DNA of 64,000 nt from Planktomarina sp. (GTDB lineage Bacteria > Pseudomonadota > Alphaproteobacteria > Rhodobacterales > Rhodobacteraceae): contig JAHDCF010000009.1 in the NCBI GenBank assembly GCA_020630015.1, positions 21,150 through 85,149 on the forward strand, read 5' to 3'. The notes beneath the pieces are model-generated. The model ran no database searches and was not told the origin of the DNA. It saw nothing but the letters and a program-made list of their open reading frames with translations. This document shows positions 1 to 9,008 of this stretch, piece by piece. Position 1 is the stretch's first letter; every line of letters starts with the position of its first letter. The position numbers and the translations under genes were made by a program.

Positions 1-171
1 CAGATCGTTTCAAAAACCCAAATCGCCGATCACCTCTATGGGATCGGGGCTGATATCGAAGAGCGCGTTGTCGAAATATATATCTCAAGACTGAGAAAAA
101 AGCTGTCTCCTCATGGCATAGAAATTAAGACAGCCCGCGGATTGGGCTATCTTATGGGGCTCACAAAATGA
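1..171 (+). CDS. OmpR-family response regulator, C-terminal winged-helix DNA-binding domain (5' truncated by window edge)
   Basis: Frame 1 reads QIVSKTQIADHLYGIGADIEERVVEIYISRLRKKLSPHGIEIKTARGLGYLMGLTK*, typical Trans_reg_C end; its stop overlaps the ATG of the next kinase (ATGA). Confidence 0.9.
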   Translation, partial: QIVSKTQIADHLYGIGADIEERVVEIYISRLRKKLSPHGIEIKTARGLGYLMGLTK

Positions 172-1526
172 GGGTTTGGTCAAACTCGCTTAAGGTTCGC
201 CTCACGATTTTGATATTGGTTCCTCTTTTGTATGTCTCAATCGCTGCGGTTTATGGCCGGTTTGAAACCGCCCGAAATACAGCGGAGGAAATTTTCGATC
301 GGAATTTGTTTATGCTCAGCCTCGCGGTTTCGCGCGATGTGGCTATTTCAGACGGGGATACCCTCTCGGAAACATCAAACCAATTGTTTCGGGAGGCAAC
401 GGGAGGTCAGATTTTTTATCACGTTTACGGGCCTGACGGCAGCTTTGTGACCGGTTATTCGTCGCCCCCCATCGGAGCACCATTGCCAAACGAACGGAAC
501 AAGTCGCCTCTTCTTTTCAACGGTTCACACCAAGGTCACCCTGTACGTGTTGTTCGTCTCGAAGAACCATCCCTGATCGACGGATTTTCAGGGATTTCTG
601 TCATAACCGTTTGGCAAAGGCTGCAACCACGTCAAAAATTTGCTCAACAACAAGCAATCAGAGCGGCAATCTTGGCCTCATTGTTGGTCTTAACCACAAT
701 GGTCGTCGTGATTTTTGGAATTCGTCTGGGTTTAAAACCCCTGGAAGAATTGGAAGATGCAATTCAAAAGCGATCAGCCTCGGATCTCAGCCCAATATCA
801 CGCCGGATTCCGATAGAAGCCAAGGGAATTCTTCAACGGTTGAATGATTTGTTTGCACAGCTCACCCAAGCACGCGCATCGCAAGATCGACTAATCTCGA
901 ATGCGGCACATCAATTGCGTAATCCGATTGCCGCCGTACACGCAATGGCGCAGGCAACACTAAAAGCTAAGACCCTGAGCGACAGCCAGGATCGCGCGTC
1001 TGAATTGGTGACGGAAACGCGTCACGCTATGCGTCTCACGAACCAAATGTTGTCGTTGGAGCGGATGAAAGGAATTACACTTTCCCTTCACAATCAAAAA
1101 ATTAACTCCTTTGTTCAATCGTTGGCCGAACGCCTGGGCCCAAAAATTTTGCAAAAAGGGATCGATTTCAATCTTTCGATCCCATCAACCCCTTTGATGA
1201 TTTCCTTCGATCCCACCTTATTGGGGGAAGCAATCAACAATTTGATTGATAACGCCATTCAACACGCTGGAACTGAATTGAGCGAAATCAATTTGACGGT
1301 TATCGACGGAAAAGATCGCGTTTGGATCTCAGTTGAAAATGATGGTCTCCCGATCGAAAGTGACACATCCGATATCTTTGACCGTTTCACGCAAGGAACT
1401 GAAAGCCGTGGTGCCGGACTTGGATTGGCCATTGTGCAAGAGGTGGCCAATCAACATCATGCCTTGTTGAAGGTTGAAAATAAGCCGCGAACCAAAATTT
1501 CGATGGGGTTGCCAATCCCAAGGTAA
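168..1526 (+). CDS. TctE-like sensor histidine kinase
   Basis: N-terminal TM, periplasmic region, second TM, HAMP-like region, H-box NAAHQLRNPIAAVHAMAQ, N-box NLIDNAIQHA, G-box GAGLGLAIV; translationally coupled to the regulator. Confidence 0.92.
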   Translation: MRVWSNSLKVRLTILILVPLLYVSIAAVYGRFETARNTAEEIFDRNLFMLSLAVSRDVAISDGDTLSETSNQLFREATGGQIFYHVYGPDGSFVTGYSSPPIGAPLPNERNKSPLLFNGSHQGHPVRVVRLEEPSLIDGFSGISVITVWQRLQPRQKFAQQQAIRAAILASLLVLTTMVVVIFGIRLGLKPLEELEDAIQKRSASDLSPISRRIPIEAKGILQRLNDLFAQLTQARASQDRLISNAAHQLRNPIAAVHAMAQATLKAKTLSDSQDRASELVTETRHAMRLTNQMLSLERMKGITLSLHNQKINSFVQSLAERLGPKILQKGIDFNLSIPSTPLMISFDPTLLGEAINNLIDNAIQHAGTELSEINLTVIDGKDRVWISVENDGLPIESDTSDIFDRFTQGTESRGAGLGLAIVQEVANQHHALLKVENKPRTKISMGLPIPR

Positions 1527-1537
1527 CGTAAGCGGCT

Positions 1538-1646
1538 TACAGCACTTGGCGCAAAACCTGAAGCAGCCTTTGCGGCAAGTGTAGCCCAAAACCTCAATAA
1601 AGTTGCGATCTTGCGCAAAGCTGATTGGGTCAAGTTTTGCGCAAGA
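1538..1646. repeat. Two-hairpin dispersed repeat, copy 1 (inverted relative to copy 2 at 42470-42575)
   Basis: CACTTGGCGCAAA..TTTGCGGCAAGTG (12/13 pairing) followed by TCTTGCGCAAA..TTTGCGCAAGA (perfect); reverse complement aligns by eye to 42470-42575 with about 6 mismatches over ~105 bp. Confidence 0.85.
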
Positions 1647-1658
1647 CGTTGTAACACT

Positions 1659-3038
1659 TTATTTGGTCACGATCTCTGGCCCCATGACTGCGTTCGGCAA
1701 TACGGTCGAAATCCACGGTACATAGGTTACCAATATCAAAAAGATGAACATAATTGCCAGAAACGGAAGCGCGGCCCGAACAACACCCATCATGGACATA
1801 TTCGCAACCCCAGCTGTCACAAAAAGGTTTAACCCAACCGGTGGCGTGATCATCCCAATTTCCATATTCACGACCATGATAATCCCAAGATGAATAGGAT
1901 CTATTCCCAACTCAATTGCGATGGGGAAAACCAACGGTGCGACAATTACCAAAAGCCCAGATGGTTCCATGAATTGACCACCGATCAGCAATATGACGTT
2001 CACGATGATCAAAAACATGACCGGGCCAAACCCATAAGACAGCATGACTTCGGTGATTTTCTGAGGGATTTGTTCATCCGTTATTACGTGCTTTAACAAC
2101 AGCGCATTGGCGATCACAAACATCAAGGTAATGATCAACTTTCCTGCATCGCGCAAAGTGCCAATGGTATCTTTGTGCCAAATCGCCGTGATCAATGCCT
2201 GTGGTCTTTTCAGAATTGATCCCCCATCTTTCAATGGGCCCATGTCACGATAAATAAAGCTTGCCACTAAAAACGCATAGACGGATGCAACTGCCGCGGC
2301 CTCTGTTGGGGTAAAGATCGCGCCGGTGACACCGGGAATACCGTAAATGCCGACCATAATGATCATAATCAGCATCAATCCCCAAACCGCATCACGAAAA
2401 CTATCCCAAACCTCGCCAAATCCTTTGAATTCACCCGCTGGCATATTTTTTATGCGCGCCATGACATAAATCCCAATCATCAGCATCGTTCCCGCCAACA
2501 AACCTGGAATAACACCTGCAAGGAACATACGTCCGACCGAAACCTCCACCGCGGCCGCATAAACCACCATCACAATGGAAGGTGGGATAAGGATCCCCAA
2601 TGTCCCTGCATTCGCGATAACGCCTGCCGCGAATTCTTTGGTGTATCCAACCTGTCGCATTGCGGCAATCACGATGGTACCGATGGCCACAACAGTTGCT
2701 GGCGACGACCCTGACAATGCCGCAAATATCATGCACGCCAAAACACCAGCGATCGCAAGACCGCCCCTGAGATGACCAACAAGAGCAATCGAAAATCGAA
2801 TGATCCTTGCGGCGACGCCACCTGTCGACATGAAACTGGATGCCAAAATGAAAAATGGAATGGCCAGCAGTGTTGAATGCCCTTCAAAGGCTTCGAACAG
2901 AGTTTGCGCCACAGACGCCAGAGAGCTGTCTGAAAACAACAACAAAAATATTATGGAAGAAAACCCCAACGAAACCGCGATCGGAACACCGATCAACATC
3001 AATCCGATGACCATTAGAAAAAGAAGTGCGATTTCCAT
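1659..3038 (-). CDS. dctM: TRAP transporter large permease DctM
   Basis: 459 aa, many TM segments, family motifs IPFFILASSFM, ALSGSSPATVVAIG, ANAGTLGILIPPSI, TPPVGLNLFV. Confidence 0.95.
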   Translation of the reverse strand: MEIALLFLMVIGLMLIGVPIAVSLGFSSIIFLLLFSDSSLASVAQTLFEAFEGHSTLLAIPFFILASSFMSTGGVAARIIRFSIALVGHLRGGLAIAGVLACMIFAALSGSSPATVVAIGTIVIAAMRQVGYTKEFAAGVIANAGTLGILIPPSIVMVVYAAAVEVSVGRMFLAGVIPGLLAGTMLMIGIYVMARIKNMPAGEFKGFGEVWDSFRDAVWGLMLIMIIMVGIYGIPGVTGAIFTPTEAAAVASVYAFLVASFIYRDMGPLKDGGSILKRPQALITAIWHKDTIGTLRDAGKLIITLMFVIANALLLKHVITDEQIPQKITEVMLSYGFGPVMFLIIVNVILLIGGQFMEPSGLLVIVAPLVFPIAIELGIDPIHLGIIMVVNMEIGMITPPVGLNLFVTAGVANMSMMGVVRAALPFLAIMFIFLILVTYVPWISTVLPNAVMGPEIVTK

Positions 3039-3712
3039 CAGTCAACATCCTTGAGCTTTTCAGCCGCTGCCGCGACTTCATCTTCGGCTTCATGGCTCAC
3101 GATCAACATATCTTGCTCTCCGCGCCACACACGCAACCCAGCTTGCACAAATCGATAAACCAACAACATCATCGAAAGAGGCAAAACCAGGTAGGGAACG
3201 ACCTTGGGCATTTTCTCATAGGCGTCGCCATCATTAAAAACGCCTTCGAGCCATGTCATGAAAAACGGCACAGGAATGTCTTGAGTTTCGTACCATCCCT
3301 GCCCGCGGTATTTTTCGACAAACCCTGCTGGGAACCAGCGTCCCTCCGTTGGTGGCAAATTGGCGTATGGGGCCCAATAATCCCAAGCGCCTTTCAACAA
3401 CAGCAGTGCGTACGCAAGACAAACGGCCACGACGATCAAACCCAATGTGCGTTTTGATCTCTGGCTGACGCTGTTCACAATTGCATCCACCCCCAAATGA
3501 AGGGTCTTTTTCACCGCATAACTGGCACCGAGAAGAACAAGCCATGCAAACAAAAATACGGTCAATTCTAGCGCATAAAAAATGTTTGAATTGAAAACAT
3601 ATCTCGCGACTACATTTGCAAAGGTCATGATTGTCATAACACCCAGCAAAACGGCGATAATGCTTTCTTCGATCTTATCCGTCCAAGTTGTCGATGTATT
3701 TGAATTGGTCAT
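3038..3712 (-). CDS. dctQ: TRAP transporter small permease DctQ (long form)
   Basis: MTNSNTSTTWTDKIEESIIAVLLGVMTIMTFANVVARYVFN; four TM with an internal soluble insertion; 1 bp overlap with dctM. Start set at internal Met with SD. Confidence 0.9.
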   Translation of the reverse strand: MTNSNTSTTWTDKIEESIIAVLLGVMTIMTFANVVARYVFNSNIFYALELTVFLFAWLVLLGASYAVKKTLHLGVDAIVNSVSQRSKRTLGLIVVAVCLAYALLLLKGAWDYWAPYANLPPTEGRWFPAGFVEKYRGQGWYETQDIPVPFFMTWLEGVFNDGDAYEKMPKVVPYLVLPLSMMLLVYRFVQAGLRVWRGEQDMLIVSHEAEDEVAAAAEKLKDVD

Positions 3713-3733
3713 GGGGTCCGTCCTTTCTAAAAA

Positions 3734-3761
3734 TGCGGGCACCCGTGGACAGGTGCCCGCA
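3734..3761 (-). terminator. Intergenic hairpin between dctP and dctQ (attenuator / mRNA-stabiliser candidate)
   Basis: TGCGGGCACC-CGTGGACA-GGTGCCCGCA perfect 10 bp stem, followed on the minus strand by a short T run (ATTTTTAG). Confidence 0.75.
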
Positions 3762-3777
3762 GCTCCGAAAAGACGGA

Positions 3778-4782
3778 TTAGTTTGTCATCATATTGATTT
3801 TTTGAGCGGCTTCGATGTTGTCTTGGCCGACATCACCTTCAAACTGCGCCCAAACTGGTTTCATGACGCTGACCCATTCTGCGCGCTGTTCAGCAGTCAA
3901 AGTGCGCACAACACCCCCGGCATCAATAATTGCTTGCTTTGCAGCATCATTCACGGCGGTGGATTCTTTGTTGCGGGTTTCTGTCACTTCGCCAACAATC
4001 GTTAGGAATTGATCACGCACGTCCGCTGGCAAACCATCCAGCCAATCAACAGAAGTTACCAACAGGTAATCAATGATGCCGTGGTCAGTTTGTGTCACCC
4101 CATCTTGAACTTCAAAGAACTTCTTACCAAAGATGTTAGACCAAGTGTTTTCCTGACCGTCCACAACACCCTGCTGAAGGGCGCCATAAACCTCAGAGAA
4201 CGCCATTTTTTGCGGTGAACCACCAATTGCTTCCATTTGCGCAACCAACACATCAGATGATTGAACGCGGAATTTAAGACCATTGGCATCTGATGGTTTA
4301 ACAAGCGGCACATTTGCAGACATTTGCTTCATACCGTTGTGCCAATATGCAAGCCCTTGAAGGCCCCGCTTTTGCATGCTGTCCAACATGCCTTGACCGG
4401 CTTCGGATGCTTGGAACGCCTCAACTGCGTTAATGTCATTGAACATAAACGGCAGATCGAAGATGCGGAATTGTTTTGTGAACTTTTCAAACTTTGACAG
4501 CGATGGTGCAGCCAATTGCACATCACCTTGCAACATGGCTTCCAGAACCTTGTTGTCATTGTACAGGGTTGAGTTCGGGAACACCTCCATGCACATTTTA
4601 CCGTTCATTTCATCGTTCACGCGCTGTTCCAACAACGTGGCGGCAATCCCTTTAGGGTGCTTGTCTGTGTTGGTGACGTGGCTGAATTTGACAACGATTT
4701 CTCCATCGTCACATGCCGCGGCTGCGAATGATGGAACGCTTGCAATTGCCGCAATACAGGCGGCCTTCAACATAGTTTTCAT
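3778..4782 (-). CDS. dctP: TRAP transporter solute-binding protein DctP
   Basis: Signal peptide MKTMLKAACIAAIASVPSFAAAA, FSHVTNTDKHPKG, LKFRVQSSDVLVAQMEAIGGSPQKMAFSEVYGALQQGVVDGQENTWSNI; SD GGGAGGATACT. Confidence 0.95.
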   Translation of the reverse strand: MKTMLKAACIAAIASVPSFAAAACDDGEIVVKFSHVTNTDKHPKGIAATLLEQRVNDEMNGKMCMEVFPNSTLYNDNKVLEAMLQGDVQLAAPSLSKFEKFTKQFRIFDLPFMFNDINAVEAFQASEAGQGMLDSMQKRGLQGLAYWHNGMKQMSANVPLVKPSDANGLKFRVQSSDVLVAQMEAIGGSPQKMAFSEVYGALQQGVVDGQENTWSNIFGKKFFEVQDGVTQTDHGIIDYLLVTSVDWLDGLPADVRDQFLTIVGEVTETRNKESTAVNDAAKQAIIDAGGVVRTLTAEQRAEWVSVMKPVWAQFEGDVGQDNIEAAQKINMMTN

Positions 4783-5040
4783 AGTATCCTCCCAATGTCG
4801 CAAAGAAATGTGCGACCTAATGGAAGGGTGGATTTTTTTGAGATTTGAGCAAGAAAAAAATACATAATTGTTTTTATGATTTAATTTCAATACGTTAGAA
4901 TGCCCCCAACGTCTCCAGTTTGATTTTGCCCGAATTTTCGGACAACCAGACTTGCCCTTTCTGCACCGGTATTCTTATGATTTGCCATTCGTGCACCCAA
5001 AGGGAAATTAACGATTCTACGCCTTATTTCAGCAGTTTTT

Positions 5041-6663
5041 GTGCTTGGATGCATTGCTTCGGCGACCTGCTATTGGGTCTATCGCACCACGTTGAGCATC
5101 GAAATTTCCGAAATCGAAGCCGCAGGAAAAGCACGCTTAAACGAGGCGACAAACCGCTTAAAACTTCAACTAGGCCGTTACAAAGCGCAGGCCAATTTGA
5201 TCGCTCGCTCTTCAGGTTTATTCCCGATACCAGAAGGGCCTATTGATGATAGTTTACGAGAAGAGCTTGTCCGTTTCGCCCTCACTTATGGTGTTTCGAA
5301 GATCGACCTTTTCGATGCAAATGGGGCGCTTCTCGCGTCATCATCGAGAACAATTGAATACGACAACGCCCTACCCTTGGTTAAAACGGCCTTAAACGGC
5401 AGCTTGGGATATCGCCATGCAGTTCGGGATGACAATCGATTTATTCAACTCAGCCGATCTGTGAAAGGGATGGCGCCCGCGGACAGATCCGTTTTGGTCA
5501 TGACGATCAATCTGTCTGATCTTGAATTTGAATGGCCGATTACGCCGGAACCCGTGATGTTTTTGAACCAAATGGGTGACGTGATTTCTTCAAACCGCCC
5601 AGGATTGCTTCTTCAAAACCTTGGATCCTCTGGCGTTCAAGAATCTACTTTGCAAAGATCTGATGCGAAAACCCTAAACCTTCAAACTTGGATATATGCC
5701 CCTGCGAATGGAAGCGAGATTGAGGTTATTCGGCTTTCGCAAAATATTCCACAACTGAACTTAACCGGAGAAATATTGTTGGACGTTGAGCCCGCTGTTT
5801 CGGTTGCGCGCCTTAGGTTGATGCTCACGCTTGCGGTTCTGACCATGATAAGCTTGATTGCTGCAATCGCTTGGCAACAAAGAAGACGATGGGCATTGGA
5901 GGCACGCCATTCCGCAACCTTAGAAGCGCGGGTCCAAAACAGAACGCGGGAACTACACCTTGCCCAAGAAAAACTGGTTGAAGCCTCAAACCTAGCTGCC
6001 CTTGGCAGGTTATCTGCAGGCGTAAGTCATGAACTTAATCAGCCTTTGGCGGCAATCTTGAATTTTGCTGAAAACGGGCAAGAGTTTCTTTCTCGTGGTG
6101 CCAATGAAAAAGTATCTGGAAACCTTCGTTCAATTGCCGAACAAATTAAGCGGATCACGCGTATTATTGCGAATTTACGCGCCTTTGCACGACAAGAAAG
6201 CATGCCAACTGAAAAAGTAGATTTGATCGAAATAGTGAAGTCATCCATCAACGCCACTCAAGCATCCATTCACCAAACCGGCACAACTTTGAAATTAGAA
6301 TTGCCTGACGAGCCTGTATTTGTTCAAGCTGGTAAAATTCGTTTGGAACAGGTGATCTCAAACCTTATCTCGAACGCATTGGACGCCATGCTTGGCTCTC
6401 GGGAAAAAGTGCTTACGGTCATTTTGGATACGGATTTCACATCGTCAAAACTGCGCGTTGCAGATACGGGCACCGGCATCACAAACCCCGAACGTGTTTT
6501 TGAACCATTTTACACCACCAAAGACTTGGGATCATCCAAAGGGCTTGGAATGGGATTGGCGTTATCGTTTGGGATTATCAGTCATTTTGGCGGCTCTTTA
6601 TCATGTCGCAACCTAAGCCAAGGTGCGGAATTCAAAATCATCCTTCCGTTGGAGACGTCATAG
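5041..6663 (+). CDS. DctB-like sensor histidine kinase (C4-dicarboxylate type); N-terminus uncertain
   Basis: Periplasmic sensor region, H-box LSAGVSHELNQPLAAILNFAENG, NLISNALDAML, GLGMGLALSFGI. Only GTG 5041 is available in frame after the TGA at 4978. Confidence 0.88.
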   Translation: MLGCIASATCYWVYRTTLSIEISEIEAAGKARLNEATNRLKLQLGRYKAQANLIARSSGLFPIPEGPIDDSLREELVRFALTYGVSKIDLFDANGALLASSSRTIEYDNALPLVKTALNGSLGYRHAVRDDNRFIQLSRSVKGMAPADRSVLVMTINLSDLEFEWPITPEPVMFLNQMGDVISSNRPGLLLQNLGSSGVQESTLQRSDAKTLNLQTWIYAPANGSEIEVIRLSQNIPQLNLTGEILLDVEPAVSVARLRLMLTLAVLTMISLIAAIAWQQRRRWALEARHSATLEARVQNRTRELHLAQEKLVEASNLAALGRLSAGVSHELNQPLAAILNFAENGQEFLSRGANEKVSGNLRSIAEQIKRITRIIANLRAFARQESMPTEKVDLIEIVKSSINATQASIHQTGTTLKLELPDEPVFVQAGKIRLEQVISNLISNALDAMLGSREKVLTVILDTDFTSSKLRVADTGTGITNPERVFEPFYTTKDLGSSKGLGMGLALSFGIISHFGGSLSCRNLSQGAEFKIILPLETS

Positions 6664-7262
6664 TGTGTCAAAAAGTCATCATCATTGAAGATGATACCCC
6701 GCTGAGAACCTCGATTGCGCAATCCTTGGAATTGGCAAACTTAGAGCCCATTCCCACGAACGGCTTCACACAGGCCCGACGATCCATCAGATCGAATTTT
6801 GCAGGTGTGATCCTTTCCGATATACAGATGCCAGATCATTCAGGGTTCGATGTGCTCGATTTTGCGCGAAACAAAGATCCTGAACTTCCTGTCATCTTGC
6901 TTACGGGTCATTCAGATGTGCCAACAGCGATGAAGGCGCTCAAAAGTGGCGCTTATGAATATCTTGAAAAGCCATGTGAACCAACGCGATTGGTGGAAAC
7001 CCTTAAGCGCGCTTTGGATCACCGAAAATTGGTTTTGGAAAACAGACATATTCGCGCAGAGCTCGAAACCCAATTGCCCTTTGATGGTTCTGCAACATTG
7101 CATGAAGCATTGGAGGAAACCGAAAGAAGGCTGATCGAAAAAGCGCTGATCGAAGAAAACGGCAAAGTCATCGAAGCTGCCCAAAGCTTGGGTATCCCGC
7201 GCAACACTTTGTATGATCGCATGGCTAAATTCGGTTTAGTCGCGAAAGCATTTCGAAGATAA
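6663..7262 (+). CDS. Response regulator, receiver plus Fis-type HTH, no AAA+ domain
   Basis: VIIIEDDTPLRTSIAQSLELA..LSDIQMPDHSGFDVL..LTGHSDVPTAMKALKSGAYEYLEKP and C-terminal ERRLIEKALIEENGKVIEAAQSLGIPRNTLYDRMAKFGL. GTG 6663 start directly after the kinase stop. Confidence 0.88.
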   Translation: MCQKVIIIEDDTPLRTSIAQSLELANLEPIPTNGFTQARRSIRSNFAGVILSDIQMPDHSGFDVLDFARNKDPELPVILLTGHSDVPTAMKALKSGAYEYLEKPCEPTRLVETLKRALDHRKLVLENRHIRAELETQLPFDGSATLHEALEETERRLIEKALIEENGKVIEAAQSLGIPRNTLYDRMAKFGLVAKAFRR

Positions 7263-7287
7263 ATCTCATGCAAGAGGTTTGTCTGGC

Positions 7288-8133
7288 CTAACTTGATGCT
7301 GGGTGGGATTTCAAACCCAATATCTCACGCGCCGCTGCGCTGCTGGCAACTGGTCGGTCATATCGTTTGCACAATTCAACGGTTCTTTCCACAAGTGCCG
7401 CATTGGAAGGTGCCAAAGTGGTTTTATCCAATTTGATGTTGTCTTCTAATCCCGTGCGGGTGTGACCACCGGCTGCGATGGCCCATTCGTTCACTTCAAT
7501 CTGATGGGCCCCGACACCGGCTGCGCACCAAGGTGCCGTTTCCCCAAACAAACGGTGAAATGTGCGCACATAAAAATCAAAAACCTCTTTGTCTGCCGGC
7601 ATTGCATTTTTCACACCCATCACGAATTGTACGTAAGGTGGGCCCTTCAGACGTCCATCCATCACCATTTTCTTTGCCTGAAAAATATGGCTTAAATCAA
7701 AGGCTTCTATCTCTGGCTTGATGTCATAACTGATCATTTCACTGGCCAACCAATCAATTAATTCCGGCGCGTTTTCATACACACGCGTTGGAAAATTATT
7801 CGATCCAACGGACAATGATGCCATATCGGGACAAAGGGGTAACATGCCGCCCCTCTCCAATCCCGCACCAGATCGCCCACCCGTGGAAAGTTGAATGATC
7901 ATTCCAGGGCAATGCTTTTCAATACCTTCTTTCAGTTTCGCGAAAAGGCCTGGATCGCTTGTTGGGTTTTCATGTGCATCCCGCACATGACAATGCGCGA
8001 TGGCTGCGCCCGCTTCAAACGCCGCATGTGTGCTTTCAATTTGCTGGGTAACGGTTACAGGCACAGCGGGATTGTGGGATGTTTTCGGAACTGAACCCGT
8101 GATCGCGACGCAAATGATACAAGGTGTTTTCAT
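7288..8133 (-). CDS. BKACE / DUF849 family beta-keto acid cleavage enzyme
   Basis: MKTPCIICVAITGSVPKTSHNPAVPVTVTQQIESTHAAFEAGAAIAHCHVRDAHENPTSDPGLFAKLKEGIEKHCPGMIIQLSTGGRSG; typical family pattern. Confidence 0.92.
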   Translation of the reverse strand: MKTPCIICVAITGSVPKTSHNPAVPVTVTQQIESTHAAFEAGAAIAHCHVRDAHENPTSDPGLFAKLKEGIEKHCPGMIIQLSTGGRSGAGLERGGMLPLCPDMASLSVGSNNFPTRVYENAPELIDWLASEMISYDIKPEIEAFDLSHIFQAKKMVMDGRLKGPPYVQFVMGVKNAMPADKEVFDFYVRTFHRLFGETAPWCAAGVGAHQIEVNEWAIAAGGHTRTGLEDNIKLDKTTLAPSNAALVERTVELCKRYDRPVASSAAAREILGLKSHPASS

Positions 8134-8179
8134 TTGATGTTCATAGCATCGTTCCGGATCTAATTTCACCAATAAGTAA

Positions 8180-8644
8180 TTAAATTTTCAAATCCAGCCG
8201 TGGTTTCCAAAACGGACGGAACAATTCGATTTTGGGGCAGCGGTTCATGACAACCTTTAAACCCGCATCTTCCGCCAATTTGGCTGCGGCATCGTCGTAT
8301 ACACCGATTTGCCCCCACAACACTTTGGCACCCAAGGCAATGGCCTTTTCCGCAATACCGTACAGTTCTTCTTTGGGGCGGAACACATCCACCATATCGA
8401 TCGGTTTTTCGATCTCTTCCAATGAATGATAAACGCGCAGCCCACGAATTTCATCCAAATTCGGATTGGGGTTCACCGGCAAGATGTCATACCCGATCTC
8501 GCTCAACTGGCGCAGCACGCCGTAGCTGAACTTCGTCTTATCGGCGCTGGCCCCCACCATCGCAATGGTTTTTACCGATTTCAAAATACCCGCGATATAG
8601 GCCGGGTCATAATCATAGATGTGGTCGATATCTGCTTCAGGCAT
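8180..8644 (-). CDS. CoA-binding domain protein (YccU-like)
   Basis: IAMVGASADKTKFSYGVLRQLSEIGYDILPVNPNPNLDEIRGLRVYHSLEEIEKPIDMVDVFRP, VLWGQIGVYDDAAAKLAEDAGLKVVMNRCPKIE. Confidence 0.9.
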   Translation of the reverse strand: MPEADIDHIYDYDPAYIAGILKSVKTIAMVGASADKTKFSYGVLRQLSEIGYDILPVNPNPNLDEIRGLRVYHSLEEIEKPIDMVDVFRPKEELYGIAEKAIALGAKVLWGQIGVYDDAAAKLAEDAGLKVVMNRCPKIELFRPFWKPRLDLKI

Positions 8645-9008
8645 TGCTGGTATCTTTCGGTGTGGCGATGTCCGCCTTTAATTCATGGGGTTTCAAAGGA
8701 TCCAAGAAGGGGTTTCGATACAGTTGGTCATGGCTTTCCACGCCGATTTCCAACGTGATGTCAGACGTGGCCCGCGCAACGCACAAAATGACATATCCGT
8801 TTTCTATTTGACGATTGTTCAATGCCACTTGGCGACGTTGATCCACGGATCCACTAATCAATTTTGCGGCACACGTGATGCAGCCGCCGTATTTGCAGCC
8901 AAAGGGCAGATCCACCCCTTGGTCGCGCAGGCTGTCTAAAAGGGGGCGGTGCGCATCCACCTGAAAGGTGGCGTTGTCGCGGTTGGACAGGGTGACGGTG
9001 TAGGTCAC
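8637..9008 (-). CDS. 2Fe-2S ferredoxin
   Basis: PFGCKYGGCITCAAKL..ILCVARATSDITLEI (CX4CX2C...C). GTG 9008 start overlaps the SBP56 stop (GTGA). Confidence 0.88.
   Translation of the reverse strand: MTYTVTLSNRDNATFQVDAHRPLLDSLRDQGVDLPFGCKYGGCITCAAKLISGSVDQRRQVALNNRQIENGYVILCVARATSDITLEIGVESHDQLYRNPFLDPLKPHELKADIATPKDTSNA

Noticed and set aside
1457-1657. 66 aa minus-strand ORF sharing RKIATLLRFWATLAAKA with ORF 42429-42620, apparently a conserved small protein
   Set aside because: The shared peptide is due to the DNA repeat: non-coding hairpin structure and conservation across the ORF boundaries. Kept as a repeat, not as a CDS.
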